Position numbers and translations under genes: made by a program. 64,000 bases of DNA, from positions 1,255,052-1,319,051 of the forward strand of contig CAWFVV010000001.1 of assembly GCA_963819385.1 (NCBI GenBank), read 5' to 3'. The stretch's first letter is position 1. The number at the start of each line of letters is the position of its first letter. This document shows, piece after piece, positions 29,276-38,027 of the stretch. The notes beneath the pieces are model-generated. The model was not told the DNA's origin and did not search any database. It saw only the letters and a program-made list of their open reading frames with translations. The stretch is from JAVDCA01 sp963819385. Lineage in GTDB: Bacteria > Pseudomonadota > Alphaproteobacteria > Rhizobiales > Xanthobacteraceae.

Positions 29276-31351
29276 GTGAACGACACGACGCACGACGACG
29301 TTGCGATCGAAGATCGCGCGCGAACGGCTCTGGAATTGTACAACGCCAAGGCCCGCCCGTTCATCGAGACCAATGCCCCGGAGAGTCTCGGACAGTTGGA
29401 CAGTGACAGCGCCCGGCTGTCGAAGCTGCTGGAGCATCGCAAGCCCATCACCGCGTGCTTCCTCGGCCATTCCGGGATCGGAAAGAGCACGCTGCTGAAT
29501 GCCCTGGCGGATGGTCGCCGCCAGGTTTTGCCGGCCGGAGGCATCGGCCCTCTCACGGCCAAGGCCACCGAGGTTCACTTCAGCGAAATTCCCACCTTCA
29601 TAGCCACCTACCAGCCGCGCGGACGACTTCGGCGACTGATCTTCGCGCTCGAGCAAAGGCTCAAGCACACACTCGGCACGCTGCCAGATGACGAAGTACC
29701 TGAACTCGAGGAACTCGAGCGACAGGAAGTCATGAGCGAAGTGGCACCGCCGGCGTCGACCGACGACGAGCCTGTCCCAGACGATCCCGTCGATGCGTAT
29801 ATCAAGCAGGCAAAGCAGCTCGTCACGGGTGACCAATTCAGCGAGCGACGATTGGAATACTTGATCGATTCACTCAGAGTTGCCTGCGACCTCTCGCCAC
29901 TTTGGGAATTGGTCATTGACCCCCCTGACCAGATACGGGTCAGGCAAATTCAACAGGTTCTCGCTCTAGCGGCAGAAAGCAAGCCGCACGAACGGCGACA
30001 GCACGATAGTGATCGCCAGTTTCCCGAGGATCTCAAGGCACACACCGCAGGATTCCTGGCGCCGCTGATCTCGACGATTTACGTCGGCTGGCCCTCAGAG
30101 TTGCTGAAATCCGGTGTGGTCCTCGTTGATCTGCCCGGGATCGGCATTGCGCAGGATGCTTATCGACACGTGACGAAAAAATACGTGCGTGACGAGGCTC
30201 GGGCGGTGGTCCTCGTGGTTGACCGCAGCGGCCCGACCGAGGACACCGTCAATCTCCTCCGGACGAGCGGATATTGGGATCGTCTGGTCGGTGCCTCTGA
30301 TGATCCAGACAGCGACGCGTGCAAGTTACTGATCGCGGTCACCAAAGTCGACGACGTGGCGAATGAGGAATGGATCAATATCGACAAGTCAAAGAGAAAG
30401 CGCGAGGTGTTCGCCGATCTCGTGGCGGGATTCAAGACGCGAATGCGCACCCAGATACTGGACGGGTTGAAAAAAATTGGAACGACCAACAATCAGGCGG
30501 TTGACGAAGCTCGCGAACTGGCACGCGAAAAAATACTCCAGACCCTCGAAATTCACCCCGTCTCGGCGCCGGAATATCGCAAGCTGTTGCTCCGCGACGA
30601 CGATGATCCTCCCTTCCTCAAAGAGGAAAGCGAGACCGGCATACCGGCGCTCTCTGATGCCCTGGCAACGCTGGCCATCTCGGACAAACTCGACCGTCAG
30701 CAGCAAATGCAAGAGGTCGTCAAACGCTTCGCCGACAGCATCCTGAGCGCAATCAAGCTTGTTCACAGCCGGTGGGAGGAGAAAACTCATGCGTCTGCCG
30801 AGGCCGAACGTGTCGCAGCCAAGCTGGACACGTTTTCCGCGCCAAAACGCAAGGAGTACGACCTTCGGGTCGGCGGATTTCGCGAGTACCTTCAAGCGAC
30901 CGTCCAAAGCCAGATCCATGGCTTGGTATTGGAAGCTCGGGCGGTGGCTGAGGAGGAGGTTCGCAAATATTTGAAAGGGCTCCGCGGCGCTCACTGGGCA
31001 ACATTGCGCGCAGCAGTTCGTCGAGGGGGAACGTTCTTTGGCAGTCGACAGATCGACCTTCCTGTCGACATCGCCGATCGTTTTCAAGAACCGATGGCGG
31101 CGGTCTGGAGCCAACGCTTGCTTAAAGATATTCGCAAGCGGACGTCGGAGCTGGCGCTGGATGTAAGTAATATCGTTGAAGAGATATGCGATTGGGCGCA
31201 CAAAAACGCCGGTACGATGGTTCGTACTTCGCTTCTCAAGGATCAGAGCGAACGAATCAAGGGACGGGTGGAAGTGATGCGGCAGGTCGGCAAAGAGGCG
31301 GTCGATGAGCTGAGGCAGGTCGTCAAGCAAAAGCTCGCCGAGGCAATTTAG
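29276..31351 (+). CDS. Dynamin-like large GTPase, truncated by an in-frame amber codon
   Basis: A large P-loop GTPase. The likely start is GTG 29276 (an in-frame ATG at 29159 would add a leader of low quality). G1 is GHSGIGKSTLLN (about residue 60), G3 is VLVDLPGIG and G4 is AVTKVDD. An acidic insert lies between G1 and G3 (PDDEVPELEELERQEV). Long helical stretches with dense charged residues follow the GTPase domain, as in bacterial dynamin-like proteins, which remodel membranes. TAG at 31349-31351 stops the frame at 691 aa, but the same frame continues with matching character to 31702. The restored protein would be about 808 aa. It is followed by a SNF2-type helicase gene. Confidence 0.75.
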   Translation: MNDTTHDDVAIEDRARTALELYNAKARPFIETNAPESLGQLDSDSARLSKLLEHRKPITACFLGHSGIGKSTLLNALADGRRQVLPAGGIGPLTAKATEVHFSEIPTFIATYQPRGRLRRLIFALEQRLKHTLGTLPDDEVPELEELERQEVMSEVAPPASTDDEPVPDDPVDAYIKQAKQLVTGDQFSERRLEYLIDSLRVACDLSPLWELVIDPPDQIRVRQIQQVLALAAESKPHERRQHDSDRQFPEDLKAHTAGFLAPLISTIYVGWPSELLKSGVVLVDLPGIGIAQDAYRHVTKKYVRDEARAVVLVVDRSGPTEDTVNLLRTSGYWDRLVGASDDPDSDACKLLIAVTKVDDVANEEWINIDKSKRKREVFADLVAGFKTRMRTQILDGLKKIGTTNNQAVDEARELAREKILQTLEIHPVSAPEYRKLLLRDDDDPPFLKEESETGIPALSDALATLAISDKLDRQQQMQEVVKRFADSILSAIKLVHSRWEEKTHASAEAERVAAKLDTFSAPKRKEYDLRVGGFREYLQATVQSQIHGLVLEARAVAEEEVRKYLKGLRGAHWATLRAAVRRGGTFFGSRQIDLPVDIADRFQEPMAAVWSQRLLKDIRKRTSELALDVSNIVEEICDWAHKNAGTMVRTSLLKDQSERIKGRVEVMRQVGKEAVDELRQVVKQKLAEAI

Positions 31352-31702
31352 AAGCCGATCCGCGAATCGTGCAAGGAATTCGTCGCCCACGGAGATGATA
31401 TTGGCCGCGGCGTGAAGAATAGAATGCTGGATTTGTTCGAAGGGTTGGCAAAGCAGGCAACCGATGCGGCTCAATCGCCGGCCACGGCGGTGCTGAAGCG
31501 GAATTTTGAGAAGGTACGCAAGGAGATCCAGGAGTTTTTCGAGACCTGGGGTGATCCCATTCAAGAAACGGTCGACCTCATCGTAGAGCGACACGAGCAG
31601 CGACTGAAGCGGTCGGATACAAAACAGCGTGACAAGATTTTAGGCGAAGCACAATTTTTGCTTGATCAATTTCCCAGCGACTTGAAACAAAGTGTCTCGT
31701 AG
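31352..31702 (+). pseudogene. C-terminal remainder of the GTPase, in frame after the amber codon
   Basis: 116 in-frame codons following the TAG of the GTPase gene, without any new frame change. The sequence (KPIRESCKEFVAHG, NRMLDLFEGLAKQATDAAQ, KVRKEIQEFFETWGDPIQ) is helical and charged like the region before the stop. It ends with TAG only 8 bases before the ATG of the helicase gene, the spacing expected for the true gene end. A separate start at 31412 (ATG or GTG) could allow independent expression, but no good ribosome site is seen. Confidence 0.65.
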
Positions 31703-31710
31703 GCGAGCCG

Positions 31711-34440
31711 ATGAACGGACCATTCCTCGTTACGTACAACAATTCCCCACGGGTGGTCCTTAGAACAATCTCCGATTTCGGCTATTCGGTCTATGACCTC
31801 GTTGCGCCTCCGAGGCGCCTCGTTGGCTCTCGCAGTGCCGCGCCGCTTATCGAGACCAACGTCGACGCGAGGCGGGTCGAAGCGGAACGAACACCAGCGT
31901 CTTGCCTCGCGGACCTTCCGGCTGATGAGAGTTGGCAGTCCATCTCCCAGCGAACGGCCGCGCGTCTTTTTGCTGTCTTCCTTATCGCTGGAGACCCTCA
32001 AAGACGGCTTGACGCGCGGAAAGCCGCAACGCTGACACATCAGGTCAGCCTCGTTCAGCACATCATGGAGCGAGACCACCTTCGCCGCGTGTTGATCGCC
32101 GATGAGGTGGGTCTCGGCAAGACGATCGAGGCTGGGCTGTTGATCAAGCAGCTCACGGAGCAGCGCCCGAATATTCGGACCCTGTATCTGGCCCCTGCCC
32201 GCTTGGTCAATAACGTCGCCTATGAGTTTCGCACCAAGTTGGACCTGGACGCCCGATGCTGGGTCGCCGGGTCATTTTCCGACGCACGCCTGCATGACGA
32301 CAAATTGGTGATTGCCAGCATCCATAAGGCCGTAGTCGCGGATAATTTCCGACGTGTCGCCGAGAGTGGACCTTGGGATGTTCTCGTCGTCGACGAGTGC
32401 CACCATCTCTCCGATTGGGGATGGGATGATAGCAAGCCCAATCAGGCATTCAAATTGGTCAGCCAGCTTGCACAGAGCCTGCCCGCTGACGGGCGCCTTG
32501 TTCTGATGAGCGGCACGCCGCACCAGGGAAGCGAGACCAGGTTCCGCAATCTGCTGAAGCTCTTGAGCGGAAATGCCCGAAATGCCGAAGCCGCGAAGGG
32601 CATGGTCATTTATCGGACCAAGGATCGCGTTCGCGACTGGAACGGGAAGCCGCTGTTTCCGGCGCGTGACATAAAGCCAACGACCGTGGTGCGGTTAGGA
32701 ACCGCGTATGAGAGTTGGTACAACGCCGTTGGCGCCCTTTACGATACCTCCGGGCAGACCGGCGCGAAAGCGAGAGCAGCCGGCTGGGCAAAGGGACAGG
32801 CATTGCAATGGGCGGCGTCGAGTGTGCAGGCGGGTCTTGGATTTCTGTGCCGCCTCGGCATGCGGCGCTTAAATCTGAACCTGAATAATTCATCCCTGTC
32901 GAATGCTCTTGCGGCGTTGCGACCCTACCGCGGAGGCCCTCCAGACGAGCCGATTGATTCCCTGTTCGCGCGCGTCCAAAAGCAGATTGGCGCGCAAATG
33001 TTGCAAGAAGACGTTCTTGGTGACGACGAAGAAGTTGAGGATGACATTTGGCGGCCAGATGCGGAAGCGCTTGGCAAGCTTCTTGACCAGGGCGTCGACC
33101 TGCTAGGCAGTCCAGCGGCGGCTGCCAAATGGGCGGCAATGGAGCGACTGCTCGACGACGCCGAAGGTGAAAAAGTCGTCCTGTTTGCGCAGCCGGTTGA
33201 AACGGTCTCGGTGGTGGCACGCTTCCTCGAGCGCCGGTACGGACAAAAGCCGGCTATCATCATCGGAAACCAGTCCGAGGAAGAGCGGCGAACTGAAGTG
33301 AACAACTTTCAACGTGATTCCGGCCCCCAATTCTTGGTGTCGTCACGGGCGGGAGGCGAAGGCCTCAATATGCAAAGGGCACGCCGACTTGTGCATCTGG
33401 ATGTACCGTGGAATCCGATGGAGCTGGAGCAGCGCGTAGGCCGGATACACCGGTTCGGCTCTCGTCGAACCGTCATCGTGGATACGATCGTCGTCGCGGG
33501 GACGCGCGAAGTCGATATGTACCGGATAGCTCGCGAGAAGCTTCATCTCATTGCCGCGCAGCTGGATCCGGACCAGTTTGAGACACTTTTCAGTCGTGTC
33601 ATGTCGTTGGTACCGCCTAAGGAACTAGAGGAGGCACTCGGCGCGTTCAACAGCACTTCTGGTTCGGCGCGGGCAGTCGACACGATCGGGCAACTCGTCA
33701 GCGAGGGTTACAAGACGTGGCAGAGCTTCGATGACGCATATCGGGCCAATGCTGAGCGTATCCGTCAGGTTACCGTCGGCGAAGCCCAATGGAGTGATCT
33801 CGGTTCGTTTCTCATTCGCTTTTGCGGAGCGGTGCCGGGGGCGAACTCTACGATTACGTCCTTCGAGTTCAAGGACGACGAGATTGTCGCCGTCGACGGA
33901 ACTCTGCCGACGCTCGTGCTCAATGAACATACATATGCCTGCGGCGACACCGCCGGGGTGCCGATCGCGCCGCTAGACGGACAACCGGTCAACCCGCTCG
34001 GATTGAACCTTCCTGAGATCACGGACATCATCCGGGAAGCATTCCTACCTCAAAAATTAGCGGGAGCAGGGTACTTCCGGCTCAAGTCGAGAACGATGCT
34101 TGAGGCTCATGGCGGAAAGCAATTTTGTGTCTTGTTCTTTCTGCGACAGACCGTGCGCCAGGAGCTGGGGCAGGCTTCAGAAGAGCAGCTTTCTCTTCGT
34201 GCATTCGGAGTCATCGATGGCGAGCGTCCCAAAGCACTTTCGTCACAAGATTGCGCCGAGTTGATTCGCGAATTGATAGATGCCTCACGTATCAGAGAGC
34301 CATCCACCGTTGCGCCCGAGCAAGATCTTGTCCGTCTTGAAGCCGAGCTCGCGAGCGAACTGCGTCAGCCGACCGATGAAGACATACATGCGCAAATTCG
34401 GCACGTTGTCTGGCCGATTGCCGCGATCGTGCTGGTTTGA
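31711..34440 (+). CDS. RapA/HepA-like SNF2-family helicase
   Basis: An intact 909-aa superfamily 2 ATPase. Visible are motif I LIADEVGLGKTIEAGLLI (about residue 130), DExx box VLVVDECHHLSD, motif III LMSGTPHQGSE, motif V SSRAGGEGLNMQ and motif VI QRVGRIHRFGSR. The arrangement matches RapA/HepA and the DrmD/DpdE-type SNF2 proteins of defence systems. The C-terminal 300 residues are not recognisable. No nuclease motif was seen. It starts 8 bp after the end of the GTPase frame, so the two form an operon. Its GC content is visibly below that of flanking housekeeping genes. Confidence 0.82.
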   Translation: MNGPFLVTYNNSPRVVLRTISDFGYSVYDLVAPPRRLVGSRSAAPLIETNVDARRVEAERTPASCLADLPADESWQSISQRTAARLFAVFLIAGDPQRRLDARKAATLTHQVSLVQHIMERDHLRRVLIADEVGLGKTIEAGLLIKQLTEQRPNIRTLYLAPARLVNNVAYEFRTKLDLDARCWVAGSFSDARLHDDKLVIASIHKAVVADNFRRVAESGPWDVLVVDECHHLSDWGWDDSKPNQAFKLVSQLAQSLPADGRLVLMSGTPHQGSETRFRNLLKLLSGNARNAEAAKGMVIYRTKDRVRDWNGKPLFPARDIKPTTVVRLGTAYESWYNAVGALYDTSGQTGAKARAAGWAKGQALQWAASSVQAGLGFLCRLGMRRLNLNLNNSSLSNALAALRPYRGGPPDEPIDSLFARVQKQIGAQMLQEDVLGDDEEVEDDIWRPDAEALGKLLDQGVDLLGSPAAAAKWAAMERLLDDAEGEKVVLFAQPVETVSVVARFLERRYGQKPAIIIGNQSEEERRTEVNNFQRDSGPQFLVSSRAGGEGLNMQRARRLVHLDVPWNPMELEQRVGRIHRFGSRRTVIVDTIVVAGTREVDMYRIAREKLHLIAAQLDPDQFETLFSRVMSLVPPKELEEALGAFNSTSGSARAVDTIGQLVSEGYKTWQSFDDAYRANAERIRQVTVGEAQWSDLGSFLIRFCGAVPGANSTITSFEFKDDEIVAVDGTLPTLVLNEHTYACGDTAGVPIAPLDGQPVNPLGLNLPEITDIIREAFLPQKLAGAGYFRLKSRTMLEAHGGKQFCVLFFLRQTVRQELGQASEEQLSLRAFGVIDGERPKALSSQDCAELIRELIDASRIREPSTVAPEQDLVRLEAELASELRQPTDEDIHAQIRHVVWPIAAIVLV

Positions 34441-34539
34441 ATGCGCTACCGCTTTGTTGAAAGTTTGTTAGTCGCGCTTCCTCGTCATGGAATGCACTGA
34501 CTTCCTTACACTCGCAAAATCCGTTCTTGCGGAGCCCCC

Positions 34540-35328
34540 ATGCCATCCCGCCTCTTCCCTGCCCTCCTCCTCGCCACCACCCTCGCCTGCCCCACCCTCG
34601 CCCAATCCCCCACCCCCGACCCCGACGCCCCCCGCATCGCCGACCTCATCACCGCCACCCACATCCTCGCCAACGAAAACATCCTCAACTCCTTCGGCCA
34701 CGTCAGCGCGCGCAGCGCCAAAAATCCCGACCACTTCTTCATGCCGCGCGCGATGGCGCCGGCGCTGGTGACGCGCGCCGACATCGTCGAGGTCGGCCTC
34801 GACTGCAAGCCGGTCGCCGCGAATGCGCCGCGGCTCAACGGCGAGCGGTTCATCCATTGCGGCATCTACCGCGCGCGCCCCGACGTCGGCTCGGTGATCC
34901 ACACCCACGATCTCGCCGTCATTCCGTTCGGGCTCACGAAGATCCCGCTGCGGCCCGTGGTGGCGCAGGCGGGCTTCTTGCCGCCGCAGACGCCGCTGTT
35001 CGAGGTGCGCGACCACAACGGCGGCGACGCCAGGCGCGGCATGCTCGTGCTCGACGACAAGCTCGGCGACGCCCTGGCGCGGACGCTTGGGCCGCACCCG
35101 GTGGTGCTGATGCGCGGCCACGGCGAGGCGGTGGTCGGCCGCTCGGTGCGCGAGGCGACCGTGCGCGCGCTCTACACCCACATCGACGCGCTCGCCCAGC
35201 ACGCCGCGCTCGCGATCGGGCAAAACATCACCGCGCTCGACGACGCGGAGCTTGCGGCCAATGCGGCCGAGAACTTCGACGCGGATCGGCCGTGGCAGAA
35301 CTATCTCTCGCGCCTGCCGAAGCGGTGA
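34540..35328 (+). CDS. Class II aldolase/adducin-family protein with a signal peptide
   Basis: A 262-aa protein. Residues 1-21 are a clear signal peptide (FPALLLATTLACPTLAQ). The class II aldolase fold follows, with SFGHVSAR, VIHTHDLAVIPFG (two metal-binding His) and LMRGHGEAVVG (a further metal His). Family members are fuculose- or ribulose-phosphate aldolases and epimerases in the cytoplasm, so a secreted form is unusual. Substrate unknown; phosphate esters are rare in the periplasm, so it may act on free sugars or acids. It marks the return of high GC after the island. Confidence 0.82.
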   Translation: MPSRLFPALLLATTLACPTLAQSPTPDPDAPRIADLITATHILANENILNSFGHVSARSAKNPDHFFMPRAMAPALVTRADIVEVGLDCKPVAANAPRLNGERFIHCGIYRARPDVGSVIHTHDLAVIPFGLTKIPLRPVVAQAGFLPPQTPLFEVRDHNGGDARRGMLVLDDKLGDALARTLGPHPVVLMRGHGEAVVGRSVREATVRALYTHIDALAQHAALAIGQNITALDDAELAANAAENFDADRPWQNYLSRLPKR

Positions 35329-35468
35329 ACCTAACCGCCGCGACGTCCAAATTCGCTCTTGCCATTATAGAACAAATAGCGAACATTTCAATCCTGTGAA
35401 CCGTGGGATGAGGCGCTCGGCAGCGGGTGCGTCCCGCGTGCGGTCGGCAGAACACAACTCCATCATAA

Positions 35469-35492
35469 GATACTTGATACGTATCACGTATC
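35469..35492. promoter_or_regulatory. Double inverted repeat, candidate HigA operator
   Basis: GATAC-N2-GATAC followed directly by GTATC-N2-GTATC. The inner TGATACGTATCA is a perfect 12-bp palindrome. It lies 22 bases upstream of the higB start and just before the GGGGGG ribosome-binding stretch. Xre-type antitoxins such as HigA bind such sites to repress their own operon; binding here is inferred. Confidence 0.6.
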
Positions 35493-35514
35493 ATGCTAAA
35501 GGGGGGCAACTTCC

Positions 35515-35796
35515 GTGATCCGGTCGTTCAAATGCAGGGACACCGAACGCATTTGGGAGGGCGAGTCGAGCCGCAAGTTTCCTGGCGAGATTCAGGATCG
35601 CGCGCTGCGCAAGCTCCGCCTGATCGAGGCGGCGCTCACCGTCGATGATCTGCGCCTTCCGCCTGGCAACCGGTTGGAGGCGCTCAAGGGCGATCGTGCG
35701 GGGCAGATGAGCATCCGGATCAATGATCAGTGGCGAATCTGCTTCCGGTGGGTGAACGACGAGGCCGAAGACGTCGAGATCGTGGACTATCATTGA
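35515..35796 (+). CDS. higB: HigB/RelE-family toxin
   Basis: A 93-aa RelE-superfamily mRNA interferase toxin, cut-down size typical of HigB. GTG start at 35515 behind a GGGGGG ribosome-binding stretch. Motifs: a basic N-terminal helix region (SRKFPGEIQDRALRKLRLI), LPPGNRLEALKGDRAGQMSIRINDQWRICFRW, and the conserved C-terminal VEIVDYH. The antitoxin gene begins 13 bases after its stop. Toxin-before-antitoxin order is the HigBA pattern. Such toxins cleave mRNA at the ribosome when the antitoxin is degraded. Confidence 0.9.
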   Translation: MIRSFKCRDTERIWEGESSRKFPGEIQDRALRKLRLIEAALTVDDLRLPPGNRLEALKGDRAGQMSIRINDQWRICFRWVNDEAEDVEIVDYH

Positions 35797-35809
35797 ACAG
35801 GAACAGCAC

Positions 35810-36112
35810 ATGCCCCAGCTTCGCAATCCCCACCCCGGCGAAATCCTCAAGCACGAATTCCTCGACGAGATCGGGATGAGCCAGAACCAGCTCGCCCATG
35901 CGATCGGCGTGCCGGGCAATCGCATCCACGCCATCGTCAACGCAACCCGCGACATCACCGGCGATACCGACCTTCGCCTGTGCGTGTTCTTCGGCCTCAC
36001 CGAAGGCTACTTCCTGCGGCTTCAGAACGCCTATGACACGATGGAGGCCAAGCGCCGGATCGCGGCGCAGCTCGCCAAGATCAAGCCCTACAAATCCGGA
36101 AAGGCTGCCTGA
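35810..36112 (+). CDS. higA: HigA-family antitoxin, Xre-type regulator
   Basis: A 100-aa antitoxin with an HTH_XRE domain, beginning NPHPGEILKHEFLDEIGMSQNQLAHAIGVPGNRIHAIVN, which is the HigA/VapI signature. It neutralises HigB and represses the operon by binding an operator upstream, probably the double inverted repeat at 35469-35492. The last 25 residues are basic (AKRRIAAQLAKIKPYKSGK). Intact and likely functional. Confidence 0.92.
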   Translation: MPQLRNPHPGEILKHEFLDEIGMSQNQLAHAIGVPGNRIHAIVNATRDITGDTDLRLCVFFGLTEGYFLRLQNAYDTMEAKRRIAAQLAKIKPYKSGKAA

Positions 36113-36165
36113 TCGGCGTGGCCACAAGCCGCGTAAGCGCAGGCGCTGATGAACGAGGCGAGCGA

Positions 36166-36312
36166 CAGCGCCCGCGCTCCCTCTCCCCCTTTAGGGGGAG
36201 AGGGTCGGGGTGAGGGGGCGCCTCCGCGAGTCGTTACGCGCGATTTGCTCTGCTGAGAAGTCAGCGCCCTCACCCCAACCCTCTCCCCGTAAGAACGGGG
36301 AGAGGGAGCGCC
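36166..36312. repeat. Dispersed paired palindromic repeat (full copy)
   Basis: Mirror hairpins with CCCCCTTTAGGGGG and CCCCGTAAGAACGGGG stems. It is the first copy after the repeat-free stretch 14989-36165. Confidence 0.85.
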
Positions 36313-36480
36313 AGCGCAGTGCCCCGAATGCAATAGCGCCACCTTCCAGGGGAGAGCGAGCGCAGGCGCCGTGCGAAAAAACGTTCAGAACTCCCCGCCT
36401 GCGCAGGCCGGTTCTTGTGGTCCAAGCTCAATTCGCGTTCGCTCGCAACGGACGCCAGAGCCACAACCAGGAGCCCACCC

Positions 36481-37116
36481 ATGTCCACGCCCACCCACCT
36501 CCCCGTTGCCATCGCCACCGATCTCGCCGCCCCGCTCCCCTCCGCACAGACCCTTCTCGGCCCGCCGCCGCTCAACCCCGGCGACGACACGGACAGCTAC
36601 GACACCCTGGTCGCGCGCCTCGTCGCCGAGGTCGGGCCGCGCGGCGTCATCGAGGAGGCCTGCCTGCGCGAGGTCGCCGAGATGATGTGGGAGGCGGCGC
36701 GGCTGCGCCGGCTCAAGGCGAAGCTGATGACCCTCTCGGCCGGCAAGGCCGTGCGGGAGGTCCTCCAGTCGATCGGGGTCGAGTTCCTGGACGCCCACGA
36801 CCTCGCGCCGCGCTGGGCCGCGCGCGAGCTCGAGGCGGTCGGCGAGGTCGACGCGCGGCTCAATGCCGCCGGCCTCGACATGCATCACGTGATGGCGAAG
36901 ACGCTCGAGATGCGCATCGGCGAGATCGAGCGCATCGACCGCATGGCCGCCCGCGCCGAGGCGCGCCGCACCGCGGCGCTACGCGAGATGATCATCTACC
37001 GCGACCCCGTCTTTGCGGGCCGCCTCCAGGCCGCCGTCGCGGCCGCCGACGAAGAGGCGGAGGGCGAGATGGCGAGGCTGCCCGCGCCGGCAGGCGCCGC
37101 GGACGCCGCCGCATGA
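36481..37116 (+). CDS. Conserved hypothetical protein, alpha-helical
   Basis: A 211-aa protein not assigned to any function. The N-terminal 40 residues are Ala/Pro-rich, the rest largely helical with long Arg/Glu-rich runs (AEMMWEAARLRRLKAK, KTLEMRIGEIERIDRMAARAEARR), compatible with a coiled coil. Its stop overlaps the start of the next gene (ATGA), so the pair is co-translated. I recall similar two-gene pairs in Rhizobiales, without known role. Confidence 0.65.
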   Translation: MSTPTHLPVAIATDLAAPLPSAQTLLGPPPLNPGDDTDSYDTLVARLVAEVGPRGVIEEACLREVAEMMWEAARLRRLKAKLMTLSAGKAVREVLQSIGVEFLDAHDLAPRWAARELEAVGEVDARLNAAGLDMHHVMAKTLEMRIGEIERIDRMAARAEARRTAALREMIIYRDPVFAGRLQAAVAAADEEAEGEMARLPAPAGAADAAA

Positions 37117-37667
37117 CCAGCGCCCGCAAGGCCTTCGCCAACCGCGTCAACGGCCGGCTCAGCCGCGGCCCGCGAACCGCGGCCGGCAAGGCACGGCATG
37201 CCGACGCGATCCGCCGCCACGGCCTGAGCCTATCGGTCGCACGCGATGACGCACTCGCGCCCGAGGTCGACAGGCTGGCGCGCGACATCGCGGCCTCCGT
37301 CACCCTGAGGCGCTCGGCCGAAGGCCGAGCCTCGAAGGGTGGTGGCCACGTCGACGCTGCCGTCGACGCTGCCCGCCATGCCCTCGCGTGCCGCGTCGCC
37401 GAGGCGATGATCGATCTCTACCGTGTGCGCCTCGCCAAGCGGCCCTTGTCCGCCGCGCTCGATGCCGACCCGGCCAACATGACCACGCTCAAGGCGCTCG
37501 CGCGGCTCGACCGCTACGAGCAGCGCGCCTTGTCGCGGCGGAAGTTCGCGATGCGCGACTTCGCGGCAGCCATCGCCGGCTGCGACCCGGCGCGACCGCT
37601 GCGGACGCGGCAATTCCGCATCCGCCGTCGCGTGTCCACTTTTGGCAGCGTGACCCAACTGGGATAA
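37113..37667 (+). CDS. Conserved hypothetical protein interrupted by an in-frame palindromic repeat
   Basis: A 184-aa basic protein. The N-terminus (SARKAFANRVNGRLSRGPRT, AAGKARHADAIRRHGL) resembles short bacterial proteins of unknown function that are common in Rhizobiales. Residues about 62-78 (TLRRSAEGRASKGGGH) are encoded by a palindromic element of the CCTGAGG...CCTCGAAGG kind, also seen at 37735-37860. The repeat inserted without breaking the frame. The start overlaps the stop of the upstream gene. Confidence 0.65.
   Translation: MTSARKAFANRVNGRLSRGPRTAAGKARHADAIRRHGLSLSVARDDALAPEVDRLARDIAASVTLRRSAEGRASKGGGHVDAAVDAARHALACRVAEAMIDLYRVRLAKRPLSAALDADPANMTTLKALARLDRYEQRALSRRKFAMRDFAAAIAGCDPARPLRTRQFRIRRRVSTFGSVTQLG
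37300..37345. repeat. Palindromic repeat inserted within a coding frame
   Basis: CTGAGGCGCTCGGCC / GGCCGAGCCTCGAAGG forms a hairpin. It corresponds to the outer arms of the larger element at 37735-37860. It is read in frame by the host gene. Confidence 0.6.
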
Positions 37668-38027
37668 CAGCAATGATTTCAGTGCCCGCTCCGCGCCCCG
37701 AAACCTTGTTGGACCATCTCTCTCTCCCTTGCTCCTCGTCATCCTGAGGAGCCGCGCGAAGCGCGGCGTCTCGAAGGATGGGCCGCGGGCGCAAGCGGCA
37801 TCACCTCGGCCGATCATCCTTCGAGGCTCGCTTCGCTCGCGCCTCAGGATGACGGGGATGGATTTGCCAGAGCCGCCAGAACCGCCCGAACGAACCCAAC
37901 GCCGAATCCCCAATGATTTCAGCACATGAACATCCGCGCCCTCTCCCGCCGCGCCCCGTTGCGTCCCGCCGCGTGATCGTATTGGATCGCCCGCGATCTC
38001 TTCCCTCCAGGCAAGGATAAGCGACCC
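37668..38027. other. Intergenic region with one palindromic repeat
   Basis: A 360-base gap. It contains the repeat at 37735-37860 and no recognisable coding sequence or RNA gene. The promoter for the ThDP enzyme gene presumably lies in its last 150 bases. Confidence 0.6.
37735..37860. repeat. Palindromic repeat of the CGTCATCCTGAGG type
   Basis: Left arm CGTCATCCTGAGG and right arm CCTCAGGATGACG, with inner GTCTCGAAGGATG / CATCCTTCGAGGC arms. A further dispersed family, with a shortened relative inside the gene at 37113-37667. Confidence 0.75.

Noticed and set aside
31711..34440. DISARM system based on the SNF2 helicase
   Set aside because: No DrmA, DrmB or DrmC-like genes were seen near it; similarity is limited to the helicase type.
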